Positions 1 to 12,534 of a stretch of 64,000 bases of DNA are shown piece after piece; position 1 is the first letter of the stretch; the number at the start of each line of letters is the position of its first letter. The DNA is from Chlamydoabsidia padenii. Taxonomy: Eukaryota > Mucoromycota > Mucoromycetes > Mucorales > Cunninghamellaceae. Where the stretch lies: the NCBI GenBank assembly GCA_025330725.1, contig JAIWND010000019.1, positions 372,001 to 436,000 on the forward strand. The letters are read 5' to 3'. The translations under genes and the position numbers were made by a program. The notes beneath the pieces were generated by a model. That model saw only the letters and a list, made by a program, of their open reading frames with translations, did no database searches and had not been told where the DNA came from.

Positions 1-3000
1 CAGTAGGATATAAAGGTACCCATTGATCTACACTTTTTCGATTCGGTTGAATCAAGTCCCAAATATTTCGTCGGTATTGTCCCAAATCCACCGCATGGCT
101 GAGTCGATTGTAATCCTTCACCTTAAAGTCAAAGATGGCAGGTTCCCCTGAGATTGTGTGTGTAAACGTTTCGTTCCTACAACATAAAAAGAAAAAGAAG
201 GCCATCAGATCAGATCATAAGACCACTACCGTCTCCTTTACTTACCATTCAGGGCGTAGAGTTTTTTTAATTACTCTAGTTTTATAGATCTGCTGATTAT
301 CCAGTCGTACACGAATAAAAGGATCACTTGTTCCTGATTTGTCTACACCGCGTACACCTCGAGCTTCCACCAATTTGATCGTCACCGTCCCAGGAACACC
401 TTCATTGTTGCTATCGTCAGTATAACCCACCATGGAAGAAGACCCGTCGTCATTTTGCCAAGTATTCACACTGGATGCTCTTGATCGGCCGCCCACACTA
501 GATGCTATGTCAAGGGATTGTCGTTGATGTCCATAATCACTGCCCGAGGAGAGGGATGACCGGGGAATAGGTTCGGATATATTGCTTTGTCCATTGTTGA
601 TATAGGCTGTTGAATCACCGAGGGCGGCAGATGTGAATGCCTTTTTGTTTGCCAAGAGTCGAGGGTGCCACAAAAATCGGACCCTGACACTGCCGGATAC
701 ACCTGCCACACCGTCCAAAGGAATATCCATATCGTGAGTTGTAAAACTTTCCACATTATCCCCACGAATAGTTATACCACCAGAGCCTATACGAATAATA
801 TGTAAAATTAGAATGGTTTGATAAAAGTGGGGGGTTTGAATGATTACCTATAGGAGCATGACCCTTGATATGATTCCAATCAAAGACTTCGATACGGAAG
901 GACGCTGTTACTCGAGATTGCTAAAGTACAAATGGATTAATATCAGCTTTATACTTTTATTCTTCTGCTACTTACAATCGACACCACAAATGATTCGTTT
1001 GTCCACGTAGGATTTAACGTTTTCTTGACCACAGTACTCTTGAAGAGTCGTTCCCCATTGACAGTAAACACCACATAAGGATCACTGGTTCCAGTCTTGT
1101 CAGCAGCCATCAGGTTTTGAGCACTTAGTAGAGTCACCGTCAGTTTACCTTGATCTAATACAAAACAATTCAATTAGTACCCTCTCTTTTTTTTTTTTTA
1201 AAAAAAACACTGGGTGTGAGTTTACTTACTATCCAAGCTTTCGTCAGGATTCAATACAAAGCTGGCCGATGGAATAAAGTCAAAACTAAGACGAATAGTA
1301 CCATGACCTTGAGCCCCCATCAAATCATACCAATCCCCTTCCTTGTCCCATTCATAATCACTGCTGGTGGCACGGTGATACCGCTGAATACGTCGAATGA
1401 TGGTGCTTGCCGGACAAACCCAGTATCCCAAACGTCGTTCGTCCTTTTCATCCATGGAGACCGGTCGGACTTCGATTGCCACCCTCGAAAAGTCTGCTTC
1501 CTTGATAAACACATCCCCCGTTTCGTCGAATTCCATGTTGCGGCCACGAAGTTTGGTTGTTTTGAATTGAGGTAAAAGCGAATCGGCAGAGAGTTGACAA
1601 TAGGCATAGCTGGCACTGGGAAGTTGGACTTCATGAATCTTGACACGGAGTACACCAGAAGTATACGCTGAGTAGTCGATTAATTCATCAGGAGTGTACT
1701 TGATATAAGCGCCATGCAGATCCTTGGTGGGAAGAAGTGATGTTTCCATAGCATCATGTTGGGATGCCAAACCACTTTCCGTCGGCTTTGTTTCATGTTG
1801 AGGTACGGCGAGAAGAGGAATGAATTCGGTTCGATAGTATAGTTCACCTTTGGCAACACGTCGATCGGTAGAACGAAGTTGAGCCCACCTACATAAATAT
1901 AAAAAAGATGGTTAGAAGACCCAGTCTGAAGACAAAGAGAAAGAGAGAGAGCTTATATGACTTACTTATCAGTAGGACCAGAGACAGACTCATACCATCT
2001 ATCAGGATCCACACTTTGATTGCCTACGTGTTGTCGAATAAGCTCTACCATGTTGATGGTCGTGATCCCCAAAGACTTGTCAGGTGTCCGAGCATTCCAG
2101 TCCATGACTTCAAGCACCATGTTTTCCTTTGTCGAGTGTACAGGCACATAAAGTACTTCACCCCATTCAGGATTCAGATTGTTATCGATCACCTCGGTTT
2201 GAGCACGGACTTGATTACCAGACAAGACGCGGACATAAGGATCAGATTTTCCAGAGGTAACAGCTTCCACATTGCGAAGGTTCTTGGCTTCCCAAAAGGT
2301 AAATCGGATCACACCCACCGGAGGTTCTTCATAGCCCCGCTGACCCACACGATCCGCCAATCCCGCCATCAACACCGGTTTCCATTCCGCGCTCAGATGA
2401 ATTTGGCCTACATCCTTGTCACCATCTTCGTTCTTTAGAGTCCACCATCCTGATTGGCTGTCTTGTAATCGCATGATATCCACCAACTGAGAAGTAATTA
2501 CACCTAATAAGGTATCATTATGTGAAGCAGTAACTTGTCGGAGTTCCACGCGCATAAAGACATCGGTCTTGTCAAGAATCACCAGTTCTTGAGCATGAGC
2601 ATAATGAGGTTCATCTGTTCGCTTGATCGTACTTGTTTTAACCTTTTCAGTTCCATTTACAATTACACGCACAAAAGTATTGATTCTTGAGTTATCCAAA
2701 CCTCGGCATCCATGAATGATAAGGCGAAGAATACCAGAGTCTATATATATATAAAGAGAAAGAGAGTATAAGCATGAGTAATAGAGTCCCCTAAGAATAC
2801 ATGAGAGTTTTACTTACTTGATTCCACAGCAGGTTCAATGGTCCCATCCAGACGCCTGAAAGGTTTTGAGACTGGCAAGTAGCGAATATCTGCACGCAGA
2901 TCACTGACCACTCGACCATTGTTCAAAAGAAGCAAATCCCTAAACAGAAGATGATGTAAAAAGTATTAGCCAGATTCCCACTTTTTTTTTTTTTGTAGAT

Positions 3001-4962
3001 GTTTGCCAACTTACAATCCTTCCTGTTCTTTGCTGTCATCATCCATTTGTCGCAGATCAAATTGTGCAGTGGCAAGACGTCGATCTTTAGCATCAGGGTT
3101 GTGAGTTCGTAGTTCCATACAAAGTTGTGCCGAGAGATTGTTGAGTAATAAGAAGCGTGTTTCGTTCCATTGAGGTTGGTGTGTATGTTCTTTGACGCCT
3201 GTACGACCAAGTTCTTGACCGTTATCCAAGTAGAATCGAAGATAGGGGTTGGGAATTCCTTTTGTCAAATGAGCCACATTTCGAATATTTGAGCATGAGT
3301 ATACAGTAACAGCCAAGACACCATTTGCTTGAGCTAAAAAAAAAGGGGGGGAGGAGGAGGTTAGTAGGTAGGCTTTTTCATTGTTTCTCTTTTTCTTTTG
3401 TGATACTTACTTATATCGAGTTCACCAGCCATCAGCTTTTCAATGTCTATTGTAAATGTGTTGGGAGCATACAACATGGGACCAAGAATCGCATGAACTT
3501 GTTCACGGATAAAGCTATGTAGCCCAGGGATCTATTTAAATAAGATGAATGAGTATTGATTACATGAGTGAATATATCGTTACTTACATAGTTGACATCA
3601 AACCCAAACGAGTCGGTACCAAGGGGCTTCAACACATAATCGAAGGAAGGTTTTTCCAAGAAGCTAGCATCTACCATTTTTGCAAAAGGGAATCGGGCAA
3701 TAAATTTGATCTTGACACGCATATGACCATTAAAGGTCAAATCTTCCACCAGACAAGGGAATCCTGCACCAACCGCTCTTTTACCAAATCGTATGTTGAG
3801 AGTAATACGGGGGTTCACCTTGTTATCCAAATCCTCCATTGTCAAATCCATCAAGTCACTTGGTGTAAAGGAAACCTTCCAATCCATACACTTGGTATTA
3901 AAAAAAAAAGGACGGGGAGAGAAGTTAAATCACCTGTCTTCTTTAAATATATATATATAACTTACCACTGTATCAGGTTCAGTGTTGGGATATGATTTCA
4001 CACTTTCCACCCGGAATGGTTTTGTTCCCAAAGTAAATGTAGTCAGTTTGACAGAATCCACATAGCCAGGCAAATAGTCGTTGATATAGGTGTCCAAGTT
4101 CTCCACCACCAAGGCGCTAAGCACAGGTTCAAAAATGAGCCAAAACTTGAGTAAAAAGCTGTTCACCCATTCCACTGGTTCTTCATCGGCTTCCAGTTTA
4201 ATTTTAGCCAATTCACGTTGTATATCATCTCGTGCATTCACCCTGAAGCGTCGCATACTAGTTTGGTAGTACGTGCCTAAGAAGAAGGTATATACAAAAG
4301 TTTGTCAATCCACATGAATCACACCTAATTAAGCCTAGTTTCCCTCTTTTTAAAAAAATACCTAAAGCCAGACAGCCAACAATCACCGTTCCAAGACCAC
4401 TATTTGTTTTTGCCAATACCCAGCCCATAATAGCAGTGAGAAAGATGACCAGGACATTATGATACCATTCACCATAGACACCATTAGGTAGTAGTTCGTC
4501 CCAAAAGTCCACACCTTTGACTTGTTGATCCGCCGTGCCTGCCTTTGTGAATGTTTGCCAACCAATGCGATACCAGTCAGGAATACGAGAGGGAGAAGGC
4601 GAATAAAAAGCACCCACCATTTGTAGTTCTTGTTGTGTGAATTCGTTGCTGTTGTTACTTGTTACTTCTTTAGAGGTAGCAAGGGAAGGTTTCGAAGTGG
4701 GAAGAGGATGAGCCACAGGTTTGTTTTCGGCCGCATTAACCGCTTGTACCACAGCTTCAGTTTGATGAGTAGAGAGTTCAGTTTGGACACCTTGGGGATT
4801 GGAAGTGATAGCATGAAGGTCAGGTAATAAATCAACAGGAAGGCTCCCGTCGGAAGAAGGAGAGATGCGGTCCGCCATGCCAGAAGAGGAAAGTGAAGAA
4901 GATCGACTACGAAGGTTGGGTTCGGCCAATGCCTCTTCACGAGTGGATTCGTCTGTGGCCAT
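1..4962 (-). CDS. Tricalbin-like ER-plasma membrane tether (SMP + multiple C2 domains), 3' end outside window
   Basis: The start is ATG at 4962; exons run leftward and the gene leaves the window at base 1, so the C-terminus is missing. The order seen is a Ser-rich disordered N-terminus (about 130 residues), then a hydrophobic hairpin-like stretch near 4360-4470, an SMP-like lipid-binding region (about 3450-4260), and at least five C2 domains (about 3010-3316, 2500-2740, 1960-2370, 900-1170 and 1-410). Several C2 domains carry the Ca-binding-type signature SGTSDPF or TGTSDPY. This layout is typical of fungal tricalbins (Tcb1-3) and of extended synaptotagmins, which hold cortical ER to the plasma membrane and move lipids between them. 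About ten introns interrupt the visible part. The family call is firm; which tricalbin paralogue this is cannot be told. It is divergent from the HAD gene, with 201 bases between the starts. Confidence 0.93.
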
Positions 4963-5163
4963 AATTGTTGTTTTTAGGAAAGTGCCGCGTGACGATTAAG
5001 AGTGGAGAAGAGAAGTAGGAGAAGTAAAACCAATCCAAGGTGGGAAAACGGATGAAGTCGGTATTTGAACTTGTTCAATGCCCGACATCTCTCTCCCTCT
5101 CTTTTTTTTTGGGGGGGGGAAGGTGTCCTTCTTTCCCTTTATCTTTTTTTTTTTTTTTTCAGC

Positions 5164-6253
5164 ATGCTTGAAAACTACGATCTGTCCAAAGTGAAACTGG
5201 TGGCCTCCGACCTGGATGGAACTCTTGTTTGTGGGAAATATAACGAGTAAGATAAAAAAGAGAAAACTAGTTAACCAAAAAAAGAATAAACTGAACAAAC
5301 CCTTGTGAACTAGTTGCCTTGTGACGAAACATAGTGCCAAAGTGCTCCAAGATTTAGAAGCTGAAGGAGTACAAATCGCGTTGGCATCTGGTCGACCACC
5401 TCGGTCCATGGATCCTGTCTTGGACCTATTACAATTATCACACCCTTGGGTCATAAGTTGCAATGGTGGTTTGGTCCTCGATACCCGACGCAAGATCCTC
5501 AAAAGCTTCCCCATCGTGCGTGATCAAGTCTATCCCATCATAAAGAAAATCAAGGACGCGTTAGGTGACCATGTCTATTTTGGTGTGGAAAGCGGGGCGG
5601 TATTCAAATGCGAACAAGGCTATGCGACACTTCGAGGACCCGACAATATGAACCACCCCTACGAACTTATCCATCACCTGGAAGAGTTTGCTAAAGATCC
5701 AGTGGAGAAGATGGTGGTACTACACGAAACCTGGCCGGCCGAACGACTCTATGACTATATCAAGCATCAAGTGCTGGTCGGTCATGATGCGATCATCAAT
5801 ATCACTTTTTCCAATGTCTATTTTATCGAAATCATGGCGACAAATGTGTCCAAAGGCACCACTCTCCAATCTCTTTGTGTCGAGCATGATGTGGATCCTG
5901 ATCATGTGGTGGCTTTTGGTGATATGCCTAATGATATTGAAATGATCCAGTTGGCAGGTAATAAAGAGGTGGGGTGATATATAAGGTGTGGGTCTGATTG
6001 ATTCATATATACATATATAGGTCTCGGTGTTGCAATGGCAAATGCGCATGAAGATACAAAGAAGGCAGCAGGTACAGTACACAATTATATATCCTTTACT
6101 TGTATTCACGACATACTAACTGATCTATTATGTGTTTTAGATCATATCACATTGTCCAACATGGAAGAAGGGGTTGCTGAAGTACTTGAAAAGGTATTGA
6201 ATCAGATCAGGGCGAAAAAGGCAGCAGCAACACCACCACCACCTTCCTCGTAA
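5164..6253 (+). CDS. HAD-superfamily (Cof-type) hydrolase, sugar-phosphatase-like
   Basis: Four exons fit: 5164-5246, 5314-5957, 6021-6071 and 6141-6253; all junctions keep frame. HAD motif I is VASDLDGTL near residue 15, split from the rest by the first intron. Motif II is seen as ALASGRPPRS, and motif IV as VAFGDMPNDIEM followed by GLGVAMANAHEDTKKAAD, the classic Cof/type IIB pattern in which the GDxxND aspartates bind magnesium. The product is a small soluble phosphatase of about 295 residues. Family members dephosphorylate sugar phosphates, flavin precursors or other small metabolites; the substrate cannot be read from the sequence. The C-terminus ends in a short Ala/Pro-rich tail. Confidence 0.93.
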
Positions 6254-6598
6254 ATTAGATCCACCTATTACATAGAACTCCGTTGATTATTTATTCACTT
6301 GATAAAGAATACTTTTATATATATATATATACATTTGATAGACAAGCTCTGTTTTTATATATACAGTACATGAATAATTTGTGCAAAGACCCATTGTTTA
6401 TTCGATTTAAAAAGTATATAAACCAAATCACAATACATAAAAAAAAAATTAAAAAAAAGTAACTACCAAGTAGAATAATGTATCAAATAACAAACTTTAA
6501 CTAAATTAGACTAATAAAAAACCACTACAATTTGATATACATACAAGATAACAGATCCAAAGAGTGTCTTGACATTGTTGAGTGGGGGGGGGAGGGAA

Positions 6599-7993
6599 TT
6601 ATTGTTGGGTAGGAGGATGATAAACCCAGTTACCAGCAGTAACAGGATCATATTTGTTCTTGACAGCCGAGGCGAGCATTTTCTGTAAAGATTGCACCTT
6701 ACCATTAGGATCTTCCCAGCTAAAGTACTTTGGTTTCCATTCCACCTTGTTTTGCTCCCGTTCCGCCAATTCCGTCCGTTTCTGGTTTTCAATCTTGCTT
6801 TTTTCCGCACCTGCCTTGTTAGTATCGCCTTGACGGATAGCTTCAGACACAGCAGCCCAGATCTTGCGTGATTCCATTTCACCTTGTTCGGCAGTATCCT
6901 TCACTAACATGGGAGCAGGCTTGAGGGTGGTGACATCCAAGAAGGGTTCGCTCTTCTTTGATCCATAGGCTGTGATGGTTGATTTATGGCTCCATTGACC
7001 TTCGATCTTGTAGACATATTCTTTGCTGCTGCCACTACCATTCTTGCGGATGTAACATTTAAAGTGGTTGCGTTCGCCAGAGATCCATCCTTTGGAAGAG
7101 AATTCAAAAGTAGCATAAAGACCAGTGGTTGCTTGTATATATGAGTTACCAATCAATTCAACATAGGGAGCTATAAGATAAACATGATAAAAAATTAATA
7201 AGAGTTAAGGATATATATATATATATATATATATCTTGGATTACTTTACCTGCATACCAAATACCATTAACAGTAAGAGAAGGACTAGTCAATAGATAAG
7301 ATTCTTCTGATTCCAGTTCTACCACACTTTGACCCACTTGATCGCAAATCAATGAAGTTGTAGAGAATCGAGTCTTTTGTCCAGTATGGCCATTCATTGT
7401 CAATCCAGCTTTTTGATTCTTGATACAAAAGCCAGTAATAGGAGGATGATGAGAGACTTGTTCACAAATCACATCTGTTTCACCACAACCATTCACATCG
7501 CCCCATTGCATAAAGAATTGTTCACCTAGGACTGGATTATAAGGTTTCTTTTCCCATTCACCTTTGGGTACCCGGCTGGAATAAGACGCATTAAGTGAAG
7601 AGATATACCATTTGACAAACGCCACCATACGTTCAACAGCATCTGTAGAATGAGGAATCGCAGCAAACAATTCAGGTTGTTGAGTCCAGTATTCCCTATT
7701 TTTAAAAAGGATGGGAGAGGTGCGGAATCAGTAACAGACTTTTTTTTATTTATATATATATACCCCATCCCTAAATACCCCAATACATATATTCTTTCCT
7801 TTTCTCTTTTACCATTAAAACGATACTTACGAGTATTCAATGAGAGAGACAGGAGCAAGTAAAAAGGCAGGACAGGTCAAGGCGGATAAGTCACCAGAAA
7901 AGGAAGTTAATGACTTTAAGAAGCTGTGGAAAGCACCTTTTTGTTCAGCGGGGATTTGATCCACATTGTTGACTTCACCATCAGGAGCAGACA
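6599..7993 (-). CDS. Oxysterol-binding protein-related lipid transfer protein (Osh4/Kes1-like)
   Basis: Exons are 7831-7993, 7250-7695 and 6599-7170. The OSBP signature EQVSHHPP is present, with conserved surroundings (KPYNPVLGEQF upstream and WSHKS downstream). No PH domain, ankyrin repeat or FFAT motif is visible, so this is a short lipid-binding-domain-only protein (about 390 residues), as in yeast Osh4-Osh7. Such proteins carry sterol or phosphatidylserine one way and PI4P the other way between membranes. The C-terminal helix region is rich in charged residues (ENQKRTELAEREQNKVEW). The long ORF that starts upstream of the poly-A tract at 8050 is a homopolymer artefact; ATG 7993 gives a plausible MSAPDGEV start. 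The gene is convergent with the HAD gene. Confidence 0.95.
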
Positions 7994-8053
7994 TGTTTGT
8001 TAGTATGGTTATATAGGATAAATAGAAATAAAAAAGAAGACGGTAGAGAAAGA

Positions 8054-8084
<31 letters not shown>

Positions 8085-8535
8085 GAGAAACAAAAGAAGA
8101 AGTGAGAAAAGGCTGAGGCGAGATTGAAAAAGAAAAAAGAAAGAAAATAGAAATTCCGCCACCGCCACTGCCAAGAACTGAGATGATATCGAAAGGTAAG
8201 CCGATCATGCAGACGACCGAAATAGTATCATGTTAGTCACGGTTTTAGTACAAAACCCAACATCATAGTGGGGAGATATCCATACAGTATCGGAGAACAC
8301 ACGTGGTTCATCATCTTTATTTAGTCCAACTTTATGTGGTAAACTTGTCATCATCGTCATTAGACTCTTTCAGCATCGACCACCCAACCCCGTACTTATT
8401 TTCACGTGAGCACCACCCAGATCCGTTTCTCCGTCACCCATTACACACTACCCAATAAATGCATCAATGTTTATTTATAAGCCTTTTTTATTCAACAATG
8501 TATCCTAACCAGCTAACTAATATATGTATATATCA
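7994..8535. other. Intergenic: OSBP-gene upstream region and Vps9-gene downstream region
   Basis: No gene was found here. The stretch holds a pure poly-A run at about 8048-8080 (poly-T on the OSBP-gene strand, probably in its leader), two CACGTG E-box cores near 8300 and 8404, and an AATAAA-like context near 8455. Confidence 0.5.
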
Positions 8536-8937
8536 CTAAGGGGTTGATCCATGGTTCGTTGTTGATACATTCGCTGTTGGCATAGTGGTGGTATCGACAG
8601 CGTGTTCTTGTGTCGTGTCAATGTTATGCGGTGATGGTCCGCTCGTATCTGATATTTCAAGTAGTCTAAAAAAAAATCCCCCACCCATCATTACCATTAG
8701 TTACTATTGTTTTAAAAAGATATAGAGACATGTTATACTTACGTATCTACTGATCTGTCCACATCATTTTCATTGGCTTGTAAAATCATATAACAAACAT
8801 CAGGTTCAACGTTGGGAAACATGGTGATGATTGTCTTGAGATTGTCGTCAAAGATTTGTCGCGGATCAGGACCTTGAGGGATTGGTGGTCTTGGTGGTAA
8901 AGAAGGCATAGTTGGATTAGTATGTTGATAATAATGC

Positions 8938-8968
<31 letters not shown>

Positions 8969-11163
8969 GATGTAATAGCTGCTGTTGCTGTTGCTGTTGT
9001 TGATAATATTGTTGTTGATCATCATCCTGTCCCCCTTCGCCCAATCCTTGGAAGATCTTGCCCACAAAGTTCAAAGGTTTCTGCATGGTTTTTTGAGCAA
9101 AAGTACTTCCCTTCTCTAAAAAGTTGGCGGCTTTGGCTGGATCCATCAAAGAAGGGATACTTTGAGAAGAGTGTGATGGATGAACAGCATTTTCATAGTT
9201 GATCTTTTGCTTGTCTTGAGTAACATTGGGTCGTTCCTGTTTCAATTCCAGCATTGTGCGTTCAATGTTTCTACAAAAAAAAAAAAAAAAAAAAAAAAAG
9301 TTTAGCATGTACAATGACATAGCTTTGTTCGTTAAAAGCATTTACCCGTCGAATTCTTCTTGAGTGATAGACAATGACTTGGCTTCCATGGTTTCAATAA
9401 ATGATATGGCACCCATCTGTGTTGAATCCATTAATTAGTAAACAGTGATACTTTTTATTCCATCATTCTTACCAAATTGGTGAGGTAGTAACCAGCCTCG
9501 GCTTGAAGATGTTGAGGATTTCGGAAGCGAGAGATGTATCTACAAAGAAGGTTTCAGTAAGTAGTGTATTCGGAGTTTGAGTGGGTTGGAAACTTACTGC
9601 ACATTAGACACTAAACGAGGGGGATTAGCGCGAATGACCACATAAATCAGTAGAGGCAAGAATTTGTCCGCACCACCTTCACCATCATCGACATGTTTCA
9701 TCAGACCTAATTTTAGTATAATCGAGTTAGTCTTCTTCTTCTTTTTTTTTAATGCTTGTTTCCAGTTGTTCGTTCCCCTTTACCAAAGATAACCTTGCAG
9801 CAATTTAAAATACAGATCAATTTGTCCCTTGGTGCCTTATAGTTATTGATTTTGAGTAATTCTAAAAATAAAAATAAAAGATAGATAGAAGAAAGGTTAA
9901 AAAGGGGTGATTCTATTGATACCTTTGTTTATTTTACCTGATTCAGCGAATGTCATGAAAGATTCATTGTGCTCTGTTTCGGTAATATCAAGATGTTTTT
10001 CACGAATCCACCTAAAGATACTAATTTTCTGTTGTAAGATTTCATCCCTTTCTTTATCGTCTGTTGTGCTTGGCGTAAAAGTCCTAAGAGATCATCAATG
10101 TTAGTTCCATTCCCCCCCCCCTTTCTTCTTTTTTATTACAAACTTACGCGTGATAGAGTCGATTCATTACCAACTTTTCCATCCCTTCTTTTGCATTTTC
10201 AAACTCTTGTTCGTTTGAATATTTCCATACTTCACATTCATGCATTTTCACATAAATAAACTACCCATCAATAAAGAGTGAGTATGTCTGATCCATGAGA
10301 TTGTTATTCCTACTACTTACATCCAAAAAGTCTTGTATGATTTTGATTTGTTCATTGACTGCCCAAGGACGACGGTCGAATGCTTGTAAGAAACTAGTAC
10401 AAGAGAGAAAGGGGGTTAGTGTTTTGGTTCATGATTAATCATTATGTTACCTTTTAAAGTATTTTGTGATAGGGTTTGCTTGTCTTCGTCGCATTTGCCA
10501 TAAGAATTTGTTAAAGTCAAAAGGGACATCGACAGGAGGTGGTAAAGGTTTATCGACATTGGCATTTCGAAGGTCAGTTATTGAGGTACGTCGATCTTGT
10601 TCATTGTTGCTGGTGCTAGTGGGCGAAGTAGGACTGGCAGGAGTTGTTGCTTCGTTGTCCGTGGCTGGTGAGTCTTGTTCTATGATGACAATCGTAAGTT
10701 TTGGTTAGGTTATGTTCTTGTTTATTTTAGTTTTCTTACCTTCAGTTCCTTTGCCATCAAATTGATTAAATATATATTGTAGTTCCTCGTTACGTGTTTC
10801 CCCAATTTTGGCTTCTTGTTGTTGGTGTTGTTGTTGGCTAACAGGACTTGTTGTATCTGACCTGAAAGTCAATAAAAAGGGCATTAGACAAACGACAAGT
10901 TTTCATCTTGGTTTTTTTTTTTCTCTAGTTGGTTTTTCTATTTTACCTTGAAGGTGGAGGAGTATCATTCAAAAGATCATCAAGGTCGTCCTGATGTTCT
11001 TGGCGTAGGGCATCCTTTTCGTTAATGTCATCAAAAGTACCCATTGTTGCTTTTTCGTTGAATTCTTCTACCAACTCGTCCTGAGTTGTTGTATAATTCT
11101 GTTTCCCTTGTTTTTGAGAGGAAGGAGGCGGAGGAGGTGTGGGTGTTTGTTTATTGGCATCCA
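8536..11163 (-). CDS. VPS9: Vps9-type guanine nucleotide exchange factor for Rab5/Vps21, with C-terminal CUE domain
   Basis: About twelve short exons run from ATG 11163 to stop 8536. The N-terminus is acidic and disordered. A middle region ([19 protein letters not shown]) is followed by a helical bundle and then the VPS9 catalytic core, recognised by [19 protein letters not shown] and by YISRFRNP (around 9480-9710). C-terminal to it lies a glutamine tract encoded at about 8937-9005, then a CUE domain with the MFP motif ([16 protein letters not shown]) and a closing LLEIS dileucine (8700-8860). VPS9 followed by CUE is the yeast Vps9 layout: it activates Rab5-type GTPases on endosomes and binds ubiquitin through CUE. 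The exact exon borders in 9340-10740 are by eye. Confidence 0.92.
8937..9005 (-). repeat. CAA/CAG microsatellite coding poly-Gln in the Vps9 homologue
   Basis: On the plus strand the repeat reads TTG and CTG triplets in two blocks, separated by a short interruption that encodes LLH. It codes for two Gln runs between the catalytic VPS9 domain and the CUE domain, in a linker that is expected to be disordered. Confidence 0.9.
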
Positions 11164-11461
11164 TTTCGTGTGGTAATTAATAAAGAGCGGAAAGAGAAGT
11201 GAATTAAATGAATTAACCAAATTGGAGCATCATTACATACAACAAGAATGACGGGGTTCAAAATACGACCACCAAAGTCTGGGCCGATAATTGACCACAT
11301 CAGACGATACAAGACCACTCATCATCATCACGTGAATAGTTCACCATCATACACATTAGACACCATCAATCAATCATAAAACAAGTCTTTATTAAAAAAA
11401 AAGTTAATATTTAAAAAGAGGAGGGGGGATAAACTAATATTCACTATAGTTAGACAGACAC

Positions 11462-11936
11462 TTATTGCTTGGCCTTGAGTTCTTCAACCAAAGCAATGTA
11501 TTCCTTTTCGGCTTCTTCTGAGCTTTTACCTATAAAGATATCAAATGAATGAGAAACATATCCTACCTGTTTACGCGTTCATTCTTTTTTGGGAACTTAC
11601 CCTTGACACCAGTCCAGGCATCCCACTTGGCTTTACCCTTGAAGTCAAAAGCACCAGGACGATCTATATAATACAAGCAATCCTATATTAGTAAACTAAA
11701 AGCATCATCCATCATGACCCAAACAACTTACCAGTAGTGTTGTCACCAAACTTGGCTTGCTTGAAAAGGGCATACAATTTCAAGAGTTCATCATTAGAAG
11801 GAGACTTGGTGAACTTTTGAGCTTCAGCAGCAGCAGTTTCGAATTCCTATAAAATAAAATATAAAGAGTCAATGAGTCAATGACATTATATCTTTTCAAG
11901 GAATAGTGTTGTATATTCACTTACGGCAGAGGGCAT
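11462..11936 (-). CDS. ACB1: Acyl-CoA-binding protein
   Basis: Four exons: 11925-11936 (only 12 bases, MPSA), 11732-11846, 11601-11663 and 11462-11529, giving about 85 residues, the normal size for ACBP. Family landmarks are [34 protein letters not shown] and [16 protein letters not shown]. These include the conserved Tyr, Lys and Trp positions that hold the acyl-CoA. It is a cytosolic carrier of long-chain acyl-CoA that feeds lipid synthesis and remodelling. Confidence 0.96.
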
Positions 11937-12534
11937 GATGGTTGATTGTTAAAAAGAGAGATGAGAATAAAAGAAAGGAAAAGAGAGGAAAAAGAGAAAT
12001 GAGCAAGCGGAGGCGGTTTTATTTCAAAACATCGTGTCGGTAACACAGGGCAACCGCTCAACCCAACAAATGGATGACAAAACACTATGGCCCGATCGAT
12101 CTGATTGGCTATTATGTGGTCAATCAAATACGAATTCCTGTTGATTTTATAGTACATTGCATAAAAACCTGTCGTTCACCCAATATTTGTGATGATGGTT
12201 CATGGTGCAACTCGTTCAGAAAATCATGTGATTGCGCTCCTTGTGCTTGTCCTCCCTCTTTTGCAAAGCGAAAAAAAAAAAAAAGTTGAATCGGCACTTT
12301 AAAACCGGCGACAGGGAGATTCTGTTTTTTTTTTATGCCATAAACGGGGGGGGCGGTCCTTTCTCTCGTCTCTCTTCCACTTTCTTTTATTTGAAACAAA
12401 CAAATAGCCTCACTCTAATGCTCTCAAACTTGGGTAAGAGTTTTAAAAAAGATACTGGATCAAAAGACAGCGATACTAAATGATATTTTATCTTACCTTT
12501 ACTGATAGCTCGAAGAAGTACATCCTATAGATCA

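Noticed and set aside
12418..12534. Upstream ATG (MLSNL) plus intron as the start of Icp55
   Set aside because: The GTAAGAG donor and CTATAG acceptor join it to the wrong frame, which closes after about 40 codons.
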